64,000 nucleotides of DNA from CAZLYK01 sp964563495 (GTDB lineage: Bacteria > Acidobacteriota > Blastocatellia > RBC074): positions 1-64,000 of the forward strand of contig CAZLYK010000005.1 in the NCBI GenBank assembly GCA_964563495.1. Direction: 5' to 3'. The translations under genes were made by a program, and so were the position numbers. Numbering within the stretch: position 1 is the stretch's first letter; every line of letters starts with the position of its first letter. The notes under the pieces were generated by a model that was not told the origin of the DNA, did not search any database, and saw only the letters and a program-made list of their open reading frames with translations. This document shows positions 16,928 to 26,204 of this stretch, piece by piece.

Positions 16928-16970
16928 AATCCTGTTTAATCCTGCAAAAATCCGGTTAATCCTGTCTATT
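16928..16970. repeat. Right arm (43 nt) of the split palindrome
   Basis: Exact reverse complement of 13562-13604. It ends three bases before the stop codon of the leftward amidohydrolase gene, as other family copies do. Confidence 0.92.
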
Positions 16971-16972
16971 AA

Positions 16973-18484
16973 TTAGTCATCTGCCCGGACCCAGCCGTAG
17001 GCCGCATTCTCACGCCGGCCGCCACTCTCGAGATAGGCCACTTTCAACCTCTCCAGCGTATCGGCCGGCAGCGCGTTGCGTTTGGCTTTCAAGTTGAGCT
17101 TGTAGACCCTGGCTGCGTTCTGTCCGAATATCTTTGCCTTGTCGGCTTTGGTGATCTTCTGGTAGCCGAACTTTTGACAGAACTCATCCGTGATCTGGAA
17201 GCGTTTGAATGCGTCGATCGCCCACTGCGGAGATCCCCACCACAGACAATCGGTCCCCCAGATGACATGGTCGACGCCGTAATATTTGATGTTCTTGCCC
17301 ATCCCGTGCATGCACATCTCGGGGTGGACGATCGCGAGCGTGTTGAAGAAGCTGCCGATCTCGCAATAGACGTTGTTGATCTTCGGATTACGCTTCTTGA
17401 TGTCCATCAAGACCGAATGCCATTCGAAATCGCCCGTCGTCGGATCGTATTTATTCAGCTCGAGCCAATTCGGCCCCTCGCTCTTGCCGTGCTTGATGGC
17501 CGAGTGATAGACGATGAAGTTGAAATCGGGGTTGCGCAGCGCGGCCTGCTCGACATCTTTTGGATTGGCCAGGTGGCCGAGCGTGCGGGACTGGTAAGAA
17601 TAGCCTTTGTGGACGCTGATCAGCTTCATCCCGCGTTTGCGCGACTCTTCGATAAACCATTGCGCGTTATCGTCGTCGAGCTGGAAACCCTGGCCGGTCC
17701 GCCCCGGATCGGAATGGCAGTACCACTTCCACGACTTGATGCCGTACTGTTTAATCTCGCGCTCCATCTGTTCGAGAGTTGCGGCGCGGTCGGTCCGGTT
17801 GGCGGCCTTGTCCCAATAATGGTTGGGTGCGAGATTGCCCTGTGCGAGAGCACGCTCGGACCCGGCCAGCGTGTTGATCTCCCTCGCGGCTTCCGACATG
17901 AGCCACGACGGGAGAATGCCGCGCCCGCGCGCCCGGCCATCCAGCACCTTGCCGTCCTTATCCTTATTGATTTCAACGCTCGGCACGCCCGAGATCACCA
18001 CCATCGACGTCTCGCTGTCGAGGAGCATCTCCTTGACGAAGGTCTTGAAGCTGTATGATTCAGCGTCGTTCTTGAGGCTGAAGCCCATGTTCTTCATAAA
18101 CTCGTTATTGCGGAAGTTGAGCGCGATGCCGTTGGTAAAGTGGGCCTGAACGTCGATGATGAAGTATTCGCTCTTGGGCCACTTCTCGTCGTAGGCTGCC
18201 GGCTCCCACGTCTCGGCCTCGTCGACCTCCCAATAGTTCTTACCGTAGGCGAGGTTCGAGGCGAGAAAGCACGTGGCCAACCCCATCGAAGTGCGCATGA
18301 AGTCGCGACGATCCAGGCCGAGTTTCCTCGCGCGCTCGGTTGAAAGCTCGCCGATCAGATGTTCGACGTGTTTCTGTTTTTCAGTTTGGGCGCGCGGCAT
18401 GAACTCTTCGTTCGACACTACCTGCGTCGGCATCGGTGAATCGACGCCCTTGCGTTTGTCTCTCTCTGCTTTTCGTATCCACAT
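16973..18484 (-). CDS. Tat-exported amidohydrolase family protein
   Basis: A 503-residue protein with a long N-terminal region followed by a twin-arginine signal (LDRRDFMRTSMGLATCFLAS). The mature domain resembles the amidohydrolase-2 (PF04909) barrel. The IDVQAHF segment stands where the family has D-x-H-x-H (here D-x-Q-x-H). Further histidines are in SVHKGYS, FIVYHSAIKHG and the late GVDHVIWGTDC, where Asp is the usual metal ligand. Members decarboxylate or hydrolyse aromatic acids and amides. Loss of the first His of HxH may alter metal binding. It lies downstream of the haem c/copper protein, separated by a palindrome, in the putative catabolic region. Confidence 0.75.
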   Translation of the reverse strand: MWIRKAERDKRKGVDSPMPTQVVSNEEFMPRAQTEKQKHVEHLIGELSTERARKLGLDRRDFMRTSMGLATCFLASNLAYGKNYWEVDEAETWEPAAYDEKWPKSEYFIIDVQAHFTNGIALNFRNNEFMKNMGFSLKNDAESYSFKTFVKEMLLDSETSMVVISGVPSVEINKDKDGKVLDGRARGRGILPSWLMSEAAREINTLAGSERALAQGNLAPNHYWDKAANRTDRAATLEQMEREIKQYGIKSWKWYCHSDPGRTGQGFQLDDDNAQWFIEESRKRGMKLISVHKGYSYQSRTLGHLANPKDVEQAALRNPDFNFIVYHSAIKHGKSEGPNWLELNKYDPTTGDFEWHSVLMDIKKRNPKINNVYCEIGSFFNTLAIVHPEMCMHGMGKNIKYYGVDHVIWGTDCLWWGSPQWAIDAFKRFQITDEFCQKFGYQKITKADKAKIFGQNAARVYKLNLKAKRNALPADTLERLKVAYLESGGRRENAAYGWVRADD

Positions 18485-18521
18485 AACGGTGCATTCTCCA
18501 CAGAAAAGATTGAATCAAGAA

Positions 18522-18631
18522 GAAAATAGACAGGATTGACAAGATTTCCACAGGATTAAACCGGACCAAAAAAGGCAGAAAAAAACATCCTGTTTAATCC
18601 TGTGGAAATCTTGTCAATCCTGTCTATTTTC
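18522..18631. repeat. CAGGATT palindrome with 40-bp perfect arms
   Basis: Arms 18522-18561 and 18592-18631 pair perfectly around a 30-base loop (CGGACCAAAAAAGGCAG...). The arm variant GATTTCCACAGG is matched by CCTGTGGAAATC on the other side. It lies between two genes transcribed in the same direction, three bases below the stop of the haem c/copper protein gene. Confidence 0.9.
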
Positions 18632-18633
18632 CC

Positions 18634-19914
18634 CTATTGCCCTGTCGAAGAGGCTGATGCCGTAGGCGGCTTGCTCAGCGTGTCGGCCTTCAAGTAGGTA
18701 AACCAGCCGATCATCATCTCCTCCCAGGTCTGGTCGCCCCAGCGGACAGTCTTGGTTGGATCCGGGTTGTACCTGTTCTTCTCCGAATTGTCGAAATAGG
18801 CAACGCAATCGAGCCGCGTGCCTTTGGGGAGCGCAATCGGTTTTTTCGGGATGTAGGAATGCTGCCAGTTGAAGTCGTACTTGGGCACGTTCAGCAGCAC
18901 CTCCGACCGGCCGTCGGGATAGACCGCCGTGTAAGAGAACGCTTTGCCGCGGACGTGCATGTGCGGCATAAACGAGGTGATCAGCACGTCCTGGTCAAAA
19001 GTCTTGGACGCTTTGACCTCGTAGTTGGCGTCACCGGGCGGGATGGCAAAACGCCCGTTGATCGCGTTGCCGGTCAGGATTTCGGTCTTGGCCGGCTCCT
19101 TGGCGAAGACGAAGCCGATCTTGGTCCGATCCCTGGCGACGGCGCCGTTGGTGGTGTAATGCATCTGGAAGACGATGGTGCTGCCCTTCCTGATCAGCTT
19201 GGCCGTGCCGGGCGCGAAGACCGCGCCGGTCTTGTTCGGCGTGATCCCGCCCAGATGGGTGCGGCCGCGGCGAAGCTCGCCCTCACCGCCGGGATTCGTG
19301 TCTTTGACGTTCGGATCCTGCGCATAGGCGATGACGTGATGGACCACCGCGCGGTTGCCGGGCCGAATCTCCAAAGCCTGAACCCATTTGTCTTCCGTGA
19401 AATTGGTCGGCATCGAGAAATACAGATAGGGCACCGTCCCGTCAGCGGGGACCGTGTATTCTTCCGCCATCTCGATGACGGCGTCGGGTGTGCCGATCGT
19501 CCAGCCCTCGGTATATTTTGGCGTGGGCGGGAGATCTTTGTCGTCGCCTTTCGGCGCGCCCGCGCCCACCCATTGGACGATCAGGTCGATCTCGGCCTGC
19601 GACAGGCGCGGATCGTTCGCCCAATGCCCGACCGCCGGATCGGCGCTCCACGGCGGCATCGAGCGATCCAGCACGCGCTCGCGAATCGCTTTCGCCCACG
19701 GCCGCGCTTCGGCGTAGGAGATCAGTGACATCGGCGCAATCTCTCCCTGGCGATGGCACTCGGTGCAGTGTTTGTAAAGAATCGGCGCCACATCCTTGGT
19801 GAAGGTGACCTGCGCGGCAGTGGTTCGGCGCGCCGTGAAGGTGAAGGCTGAAATGACGGCGAGGCCAAGCAGCAAGGCGACGGCCCATCCCGTATGACGA
19901 TAGTTCCTTTTCAT
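18634..19914 (-). CDS. Haem c / PHM-like copper monooxygenase-like exported protein (paralogue 1)
   Basis: A 426-residue exported protein. It has a signal peptide (about 1-34), then a cytochrome c-like domain with CTECH (VAPILYKHCTECHRQGEIAP) and a MPPW segment. The C-terminal two-thirds resemble the copper type II ascorbate-dependent monooxygenase (PHM/DBH) fold, with NRAVVHHVIAYAQ, VFQMHYTTNG and FMPHMHVRGKAFSY. The His pairs and the H-x-H fit the two copper sites of that fold. Family members are common in Acidobacteria and Planctomycetes; their substrates are undefined. It is coupled to the tetR gene by a four-base overlap. Two paralogues follow the divergent TonB receptor. Confidence 0.75.
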   Translation of the reverse strand: MKRNYRHTGWAVALLLGLAVISAFTFTARRTTAAQVTFTKDVAPILYKHCTECHRQGEIAPMSLISYAEARPWAKAIRERVLDRSMPPWSADPAVGHWANDPRLSQAEIDLIVQWVGAGAPKGDDKDLPPTPKYTEGWTIGTPDAVIEMAEEYTVPADGTVPYLYFSMPTNFTEDKWVQALEIRPGNRAVVHHVIAYAQDPNVKDTNPGGEGELRRGRTHLGGITPNKTGAVFAPGTAKLIRKGSTIVFQMHYTTNGAVARDRTKIGFVFAKEPAKTEILTGNAINGRFAIPPGDANYEVKASKTFDQDVLITSFMPHMHVRGKAFSYTAVYPDGRSEVLLNVPKYDFNWQHSYIPKKPIALPKGTRLDCVAYFDNSEKNRYNPDPTKTVRWGDQTWEEMMIGWFTYLKADTLSKPPTASASSTGQ

Positions 19915-20603
19915 TGAAAGTCTCCTTTGCGCAATTTGTGCTTGTTTGTTTGGAGCCCGTTATAGCGACGGCCGAGCCGCGCCTGTGGACAGATCAGAGC
20001 GCCGAAGGCCAGCTTCTGGATCTCGTCGGCGATCTGGTCGGCCTTGAGCCGCCCGTCGGGTTGATACCAACGCGATACCCAGAGGATGATCCCGAGCAGA
20101 CTGAAGGCGGCGACGGTCTCGTCCACCGAGCGCAGTTTGTTTTGCCGCTTCAGTTGCTTGAGCGTATCCCGAATCAGGTCGACGTAGACGCGTTTGCGCA
20201 GGTCGATCTTTTGGCGCTGCGCCGGGCCCAGCCCGCCGACCTCCTCGACCACTATCGTCACCGGGTTGTGGCCGTCGGTAGTGCTCCCGCTGGTGATCAG
20301 TTTGACGTGATTGTTAATGATCGCGCGCAGTCGCTCCTCGGCATCCGGAATGGCGCGCGCCGGCGCGATGACATAGTTCTCCAGCCGATCCAGCCCGTAA
20401 TTCATAATGGCGAAGAGCAGGTCTTTTTTGCCGCCCGGAATAAAATGATAGATGCCGGCCTTGGTAATCCCCACGGCCTCCGCCACATCGCTCATCGAGG
20501 TCCCATCAAAGCCCTTCTCGCAAAAGAGCTCCGCCGCTGCCGTGTATATCTGCGCGACGCGCTCGCTCTCCGATTCTTCAAATATCTTCTTTAATGATTT
20601 CAT
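19911..20603 (-). CDS. TetR-family transcriptional regulator
   Basis: A 230-residue one-domain-plus-ligand-domain regulator. The N-terminal helix-turn-helix is clear: IYTAAAELFCEKGFDGTSMS then DVAEAVGITKAGIYHFI. The rest is an all-helical ligand-binding domain. The stop overlaps the start of the haem c/copper gene (ATGA), and the gene is divergent from the large TonB receptor. A 14-bp inverted repeat 60 bases upstream of its start is a good candidate operator, so it may control both directions in response to a small molecule or acyl compound. Confidence 0.93.
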   Translation of the reverse strand: MKSLKKIFEESESERVAQIYTAAAELFCEKGFDGTSMSDVAEAVGITKAGIYHFIPGGKKDLLFAIMNYGLDRLENYVIAPARAIPDAEERLRAIINNHVKLITSGSTTDGHNPVTIVVEEVGGLGPAQRQKIDLRKRVYVDLIRDTLKQLKRQNKLRSVDETVAAFSLLGIILWVSRWYQPDGRLKADQIADEIQKLAFGALICPQARLGRRYNGLQTNKHKLRKGDFQ

Positions 20604-20662
20604 GGTTCATCCCGATCATCGAACTTTTCCTTGACGCCCGATCGGATGTCGCGTAAGCTAAC

Positions 20663-20676
20663 TTACCGGTCGGTAA
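20663..20676. promoter_or_regulatory. Candidate TetR-family operator
   Basis: TTACCGGTCGGTAA: half-sites TTACCG and CGGTAA are perfect inverted repeats around GT. It is close to the TTACCGACCGGTAA form seen for several TetR-type repressors. It lies between the divergent tetR and TonB-receptor genes, 60 and 146 bases from the two starts. A TTGACA hexamer lies at 20679-20684 on the plus strand, but no matching -10 is obvious. Confidence 0.5.
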
Positions 20677-20821
20677 CGTTGACAGTTTACGCCGTAGTTC
20701 TCCTCGTTGCAAGAGCGCATACGACCAGGTTTGTTAAATCTCCGCTTTCCTTTCTGGGTTGGTAACTTACTTTCTTGCTCCGATAACTGGATCGACACGC
20801 TATTTGACGAGGAGATGAGCT

Positions 20822-23800
20822 ATGGAAAATTCCGCCGGATATTCCCTTTCTCTCTCACTGGCGACAGTGAGTTACAAGAAAAACCGTCTGTCATGGGTCG
20901 GCGTCGTCTTGATTGTCATGACGCTTTTCTGCGCGGGCGCGAGCGCGCTGGGGCAAAACGCGACCGGTTCGATCAGCGGGGTCATCACCGACCCGGGTGG
21001 AGCGGTGCTGCCCAATGCCACGGTCACAGTCACCAGCACGGCAACCGGCGCCGTGAGAAAGCTCTCGACCGGTGAGGAGGGAAACTACACGGTTGAGAAC
21101 CTCATGCCCGGCGAGTACGAGGTAAAGATCGAGGCCAAGGGATTCAACTCGCAGCTTCGCGTCTTCACCGTTCAGGTCGGCGTGACCTCGAACGGCAACT
21201 TCTCGATGGCGGTCGGGGCGACCAGCCAGACGATCGAAGTCACGGGCAGCGGGGCGCCGATCCTGAATACCTCAGATTCGGGGATTGGCGGCGTCGTCAC
21301 GCAGAAGCAGATCGAAAGCCTGCCATTGAACGGGCGCAGTTTCCTCTCGGTCGCCGCGCTCGAACCGGGTGTGACGGTGACCTACCAGGCCACCTCCGGC
21401 GTGCTCAACCAGAACGATTTCTTTCAGGTCGGCGTCGGCGGCGCGCCATCTTACATGACCACGATCTCCGTCGACGGAGCGCGCGCCAACGACCGGATCA
21501 CGGGCGGTACGTCGCAGAATTTCTCGTCCGAGACCGTGCAGGAGTTCCAGATCAGCACCATCGGGTTTGACCTCTCGACCGGAACGGTCTCTTCGGGCGC
21601 GGTCAACGTCATTTCGCGTAGCGGCAGCAATAACTATCACGGCAGCGCATTTCTCTTTTACCGCGACCACAACATGGCGGCGTTTTCAGCTTTGCGCCGT
21701 CCGTGCACGGGACAATCGACCGACAGTCCGTTATGCAGCAACGCCGGCACGCGCAAGCGACTGGAAGACCCTTTCTTTGTCCGCCGGCAGTATGGCGGCA
21801 CATTCGGCGGGCCGGTCAAAAAGAACAAGCTCTTCTTTTTCGCCAACTACGAACGGAGCGATCAGGTCGGCGCGCAGCAGGTCGTCTTCAGCGATCCTTT
21901 GTTGTTCGGGTACAACCACGTGGCGAAAGTGCCGTTCGACCAGCATCTGATCGGGACGCGGGTCGATTACACGGTCAACCAGAAGCACACGGCCTTTGTC
22001 CGCGGCAACATCGACAAGAACGACAGTGTCTCGGGGACAGGCATGGAATCGAACTGGATCGGGTCGAGCAATTACTCGTATCAAACGCAATTCGGACTGA
22101 CGAGCGTGCTGACCCCCAAGCTGGTCAACGATTTCCGCTTCTCGTATTCTTACTACCGCAACCGTCTCTTTCCACCTTCGCAGGAAATCTGTGAGTCACT
22201 GGCGGGCGATCCGCAGTACTGCTTCGGCGTCGGCAGCACGCTGATCTCGTTTTTTGGGGGATTAAGTGTCGGCAACAACGCCAACGTCCCGCAGGATCGT
22301 CACCCGCGGACTTATCAATTCACCGACAACCTGAGCTTGGCGCTGGGCACGCACCGGCTGCGGTTTGGCGGGAACTGGGAACACATTTTCAGCCATGGCA
22401 GCTGGAACCGGAATTTCGCCGGCACTTTTGGGGTCTTCAGCCCGACGACGATTGCGGCGACGAACCCGGCGCTTTACGCCACTCTACCGGCGAGCTTGAA
22501 GCTGGGTTACACCGGACCCGTGGCGACCTTTGCCGAAATCCTCCGGTTGCCCATGACAGGCGCGCTGACGATCGGGATCGGCGACCCGATTCAGCCGGTC
22601 AAGCAGAATTTCGACAGCCTGGCGCGCAACAACCACATTCGCTTTTACGTTCAGGACGGCTGGCAGATCCGCAAGAACCTGACGCTCAATTACGGCCTTG
22701 CCTGGTCGTGGGAAGATAACATTGTCTATCACGATTATGAACGCTCCCCTTACTTAAAATCATTGGGGATCAAGTCGGACAAGGTCCCGCAGGATTTGAA
22801 TAACTTCGACCCGGCGTTCGGGTTTGCCTGGTCGTTCAATGACAAGACGGTGATTCGTGCGAGCGCCTCGTTGCATCACATGTCAGCCAATCGCAGCTAT
22901 CTCAAGCTGCAGGATCAAATCCTCAACGGCCCCGCCGGCATCGGACTGACGTCGTCGAGTTCGTCGTCGCTCGGCAATCCCAAGCTGGGTGCAAATACGG
23001 TTTGCAATCCTGCCACGGCGGGCACCTGCATTAATTTTGCGACCGCCCAGAGCAGCAATCTGACGGCGCAGGAGATGCTTGCCTATCTGCCCACACTGCG
23101 TGGTATTCTCGAAGCACAACAAGCGCGTTTCAACGGGCAGGACCTGTCGATTCGCAACATTGACGTGCGCAAGCAAGTGCCGACCTATTTAACCGAGGCA
23201 GTTTTCGACTCTGACTTCCGGACGCCGTATACGATTCACTTCAATGCCGGCGTGCAGCGGCAGCTCATGCACAATCTGTCGGTCTCGGCGGATTTCGTCA
23301 TGCGGCGTGGAGTCAAGTTCGGCGCATACGAAGGTTATATGGTGGACATCAACCGGTGGAATCGTTTCAGCGGCTATGCGCTCAATGCGACTACCGGCGT
23401 CAATACGCCGGTGCGCAATCCCGTCCTGCCGGTTTGCACATCGGCTCAGGCGATAGACCCGAAAGCGCTCTGCTCAACCAATATTATCTATTATGGCAGT
23501 CCGAGCATTCTCTCGCGCTATTCGGCTCTCCAGGTCAAGGTCGACAAGCGATTTTCGCAAGGGTTTATGCTGACCGGCGCCTATGCCCTGCAGCGTTACA
23601 CGACCTATGCTCCTTTGAACGGGGCCACGCCGAACAGTTTCACCGATATTTCGCAGAATTTCGGCCTGAGCGGCGCAAGTCCCAAACACCAGTTCACCTT
23701 CAGCGGCATCTGGGATTTGCCGGATCTCAAGAACGGGAACCGGCTGGTCCGTGGCGCGCTCAACGGCTGGCAGCTTTCGACTATCTGGCAGATGCGGAGC

Positions 23801-24340
23801 CGCGATATCAACACCGTCCAACTCGGCACCTTCGACACGGACGGTGACGGCGCTTTCGCCTTCCTGCTGCCGGGCAGTGAGATCAATTCGTTCGGGCGCG
23901 GGCTGGATGCAAATGGCATCCGAAGATTAGTCGATGCCTACAACGCCTCGATCCCGGCGCCCAAAGATACGCCGCTGCCGCAGATCGGACGCGACAAACG
24001 CGATGCAATCGGCGCGGCTTATCCATACATCGTGCTGCCGGACAATTTCTCATCGGGCGACACCTTCATCGCGCACGACCTGCGGGTGACGCGGACCGTC
24101 TCGATTACGGAGAAGCTTAAACTCAACCTGATCGCCGAAGGTTTTAACATCTTCAACATCGCCAACCTCGGCGGTTTCAGTGGATCGCTGGCGAGCGCGG
24201 CCTACATCCGTCCGACGGGGACGGCGGCCGGGCGCCCCAGCCCGAACAACGTCTTCGGTCAGCCGACATCGCGCGTCAGCCCGATCTTCGGAACCGGCGG
24301 CCCGCGGGCGTTCCAATTCGCGGCAAGACTGAGCTTTTAA
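20822..24340 (+). CDS. TonB-dependent receptor, Oar-like, with carboxypeptidase-regulatory N-domain
   Basis: An outer-membrane protein of 1172 residues. After an N-terminal export segment (LIVMTLFCAGASALG) comes a carboxypeptidase-regulatory-like beta domain (about 40-125: GSISGVITDPGGAVLPNATV ... GEYEVKIEAKGF). A plug domain follows (about 145-260, LPLNGRSFLSVAALEPGV and the VNVISRSGSNNYHGS motif), then a 22-strand-type barrel ending RAFQFAARLSF, with the terminal Phe favoured by the Bam machinery. This architecture is the large Acidobacterial receptor family. Its place next to tetR and the haem c/copper genes suggests uptake of their substrate. A GAGGAG site lies eight bases before the ATG. 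Confidence 0.92.
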   Translation: MENSAGYSLSLSLATVSYKKNRLSWVGVVLIVMTLFCAGASALGQNATGSISGVITDPGGAVLPNATVTVTSTATGAVRKLSTGEEGNYTVENLMPGEYEVKIEAKGFNSQLRVFTVQVGVTSNGNFSMAVGATSQTIEVTGSGAPILNTSDSGIGGVVTQKQIESLPLNGRSFLSVAALEPGVTVTYQATSGVLNQNDFFQVGVGGAPSYMTTISVDGARANDRITGGTSQNFSSETVQEFQISTIGFDLSTGTVSSGAVNVISRSGSNNYHGSAFLFYRDHNMAAFSALRRPCTGQSTDSPLCSNAGTRKRLEDPFFVRRQYGGTFGGPVKKNKLFFFANYERSDQVGAQQVVFSDPLLFGYNHVAKVPFDQHLIGTRVDYTVNQKHTAFVRGNIDKNDSVSGTGMESNWIGSSNYSYQTQFGLTSVLTPKLVNDFRFSYSYYRNRLFPPSQEICESLAGDPQYCFGVGSTLISFFGGLSVGNNANVPQDRHPRTYQFTDNLSLALGTHRLRFGGNWEHIFSHGSWNRNFAGTFGVFSPTTIAATNPALYATLPASLKLGYTGPVATFAEILRLPMTGALTIGIGDPIQPVKQNFDSLARNNHIRFYVQDGWQIRKNLTLNYGLAWSWEDNIVYHDYERSPYLKSLGIKSDKVPQDLNNFDPAFGFAWSFNDKTVIRASASLHHMSANRSYLKLQDQILNGPAGIGLTSSSSSSLGNPKLGANTVCNPATAGTCINFATAQSSNLTAQEMLAYLPTLRGILEAQQARFNGQDLSIRNIDVRKQVPTYLTEAVFDSDFRTPYTIHFNAGVQRQLMHNLSVSADFVMRRGVKFGAYEGYMVDINRWNRFSGYALNATTGVNTPVRNPVLPVCTSAQAIDPKALCSTNIIYYGSPSILSRYSALQVKVDKRFSQGFMLTGAYALQRYTTYAPLNGATPNSFTDISQNFGLSGASPKHQFTFSGIWDLPDLKNGNRLVRGALNGWQLSTIWQMRSRDINTVQLGTFDTDGDGAFAFLLPGSEINSFGRGLDANGIRRLVDAYNASIPAPKDTPLPQIGRDKRDAIGAAYPYIVLPDNFSSGDTFIAHDLRVTRTVSITEKLKLNLIAEGFNIFNIANLGGFSGSLASAAYIRPTGTAAGRPSPNNVFGQPTSRVSPIFGTGGPRAFQFAARLSF

Positions 24341-24344
24341 GAGA

Positions 24345-24388
24345 AATAGACAGGACCAACCAGATTTTTGCAGGATTTTGCCAGACTC
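24345..24388. repeat. Degenerate single arm of the CAGGATT palindrome
   Basis: AATAGACAGGACC followed by GATTTTTGCAGGATTTT resembles a left arm with no partner. It begins four bases after the TonB receptor stop and ends close to the ribosome-binding site of the next gene. Confidence 0.65.
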
Positions 24389-24405
24389 TAATCAGGAGAA
24401 AAACC

Positions 24406-24795
24406 ATGAAGCAAGCACGCAACCTTTTCATGATTTCGATTGCGATCATGACTGTCTTGATCGTCTCGGGCGCCGTCTCAACAGCCGGCGCACAATCCAA
24501 CAATGTCACCGGCACGTGGAAACTGACCGTCGAGACCCAGGCCGGCACAGGCAATCCAACTGTCACCCTCAAACAGGAGGGGGAAGAGCTGACCGGAACT
24601 TACAAAGGACGGCTCGGCGAGGCGCCGCTCAAAGGCACGGTCAAGGGCAACGAAATAAAATTCAGCTTCAAAGTCAGTGGTCAAGGCGGGGAGATGCTTA
24701 TAGAATACGCAGGCACGATTGAAGCTGACACCATGAAGGGCAAGGTCAAACTTGGCGAGTTCGGCGAAGGCACCTTCTCCGGGAAGAAGGAATAG
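24406..24795 (+). CDS. Small secreted beta-rich protein of unknown function
   Basis: A 129-residue protein with a clear signal peptide (about 1-29, cleavage near AGAQS). The mature part is a run of short alternating strands with repeats of the type GTWKLTVETQ, ELTGTYKGRLGEAPLKGTVK and GTIEADTMKGKVKLGEFGEG. It looks like a small beta-barrel or lipocalin-like sandwich. A ribosome-binding site (AGGAG) precedes the ATG. It lies between the TonB receptor and the two haem c/copper proteins in one direction, so it may be a periplasmic binding or accessory protein of that system. No enzymatic motif is visible. Confidence 0.7.
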   Translation: MKQARNLFMISIAIMTVLIVSGAVSTAGAQSNNVTGTWKLTVETQAGTGNPTVTLKQEGEELTGTYKGRLGEAPLKGTVKGNEIKFSFKVSGQGGEMLIEYAGTIEADTMKGKVKLGEFGEGTFSGKKE

Positions 24796-24864
24796 CCGGT
24801 GCGCCTCGATGAAATGCGAAGCGAGAGGTGAAAGCTCACCCGTCGCTTCGCGGGAGGATTGGAT

Positions 24865-26187
<1,323 letters not shown>

Positions 26188-26204
26188 ACCGGCAAAGGGG
26201 AACG

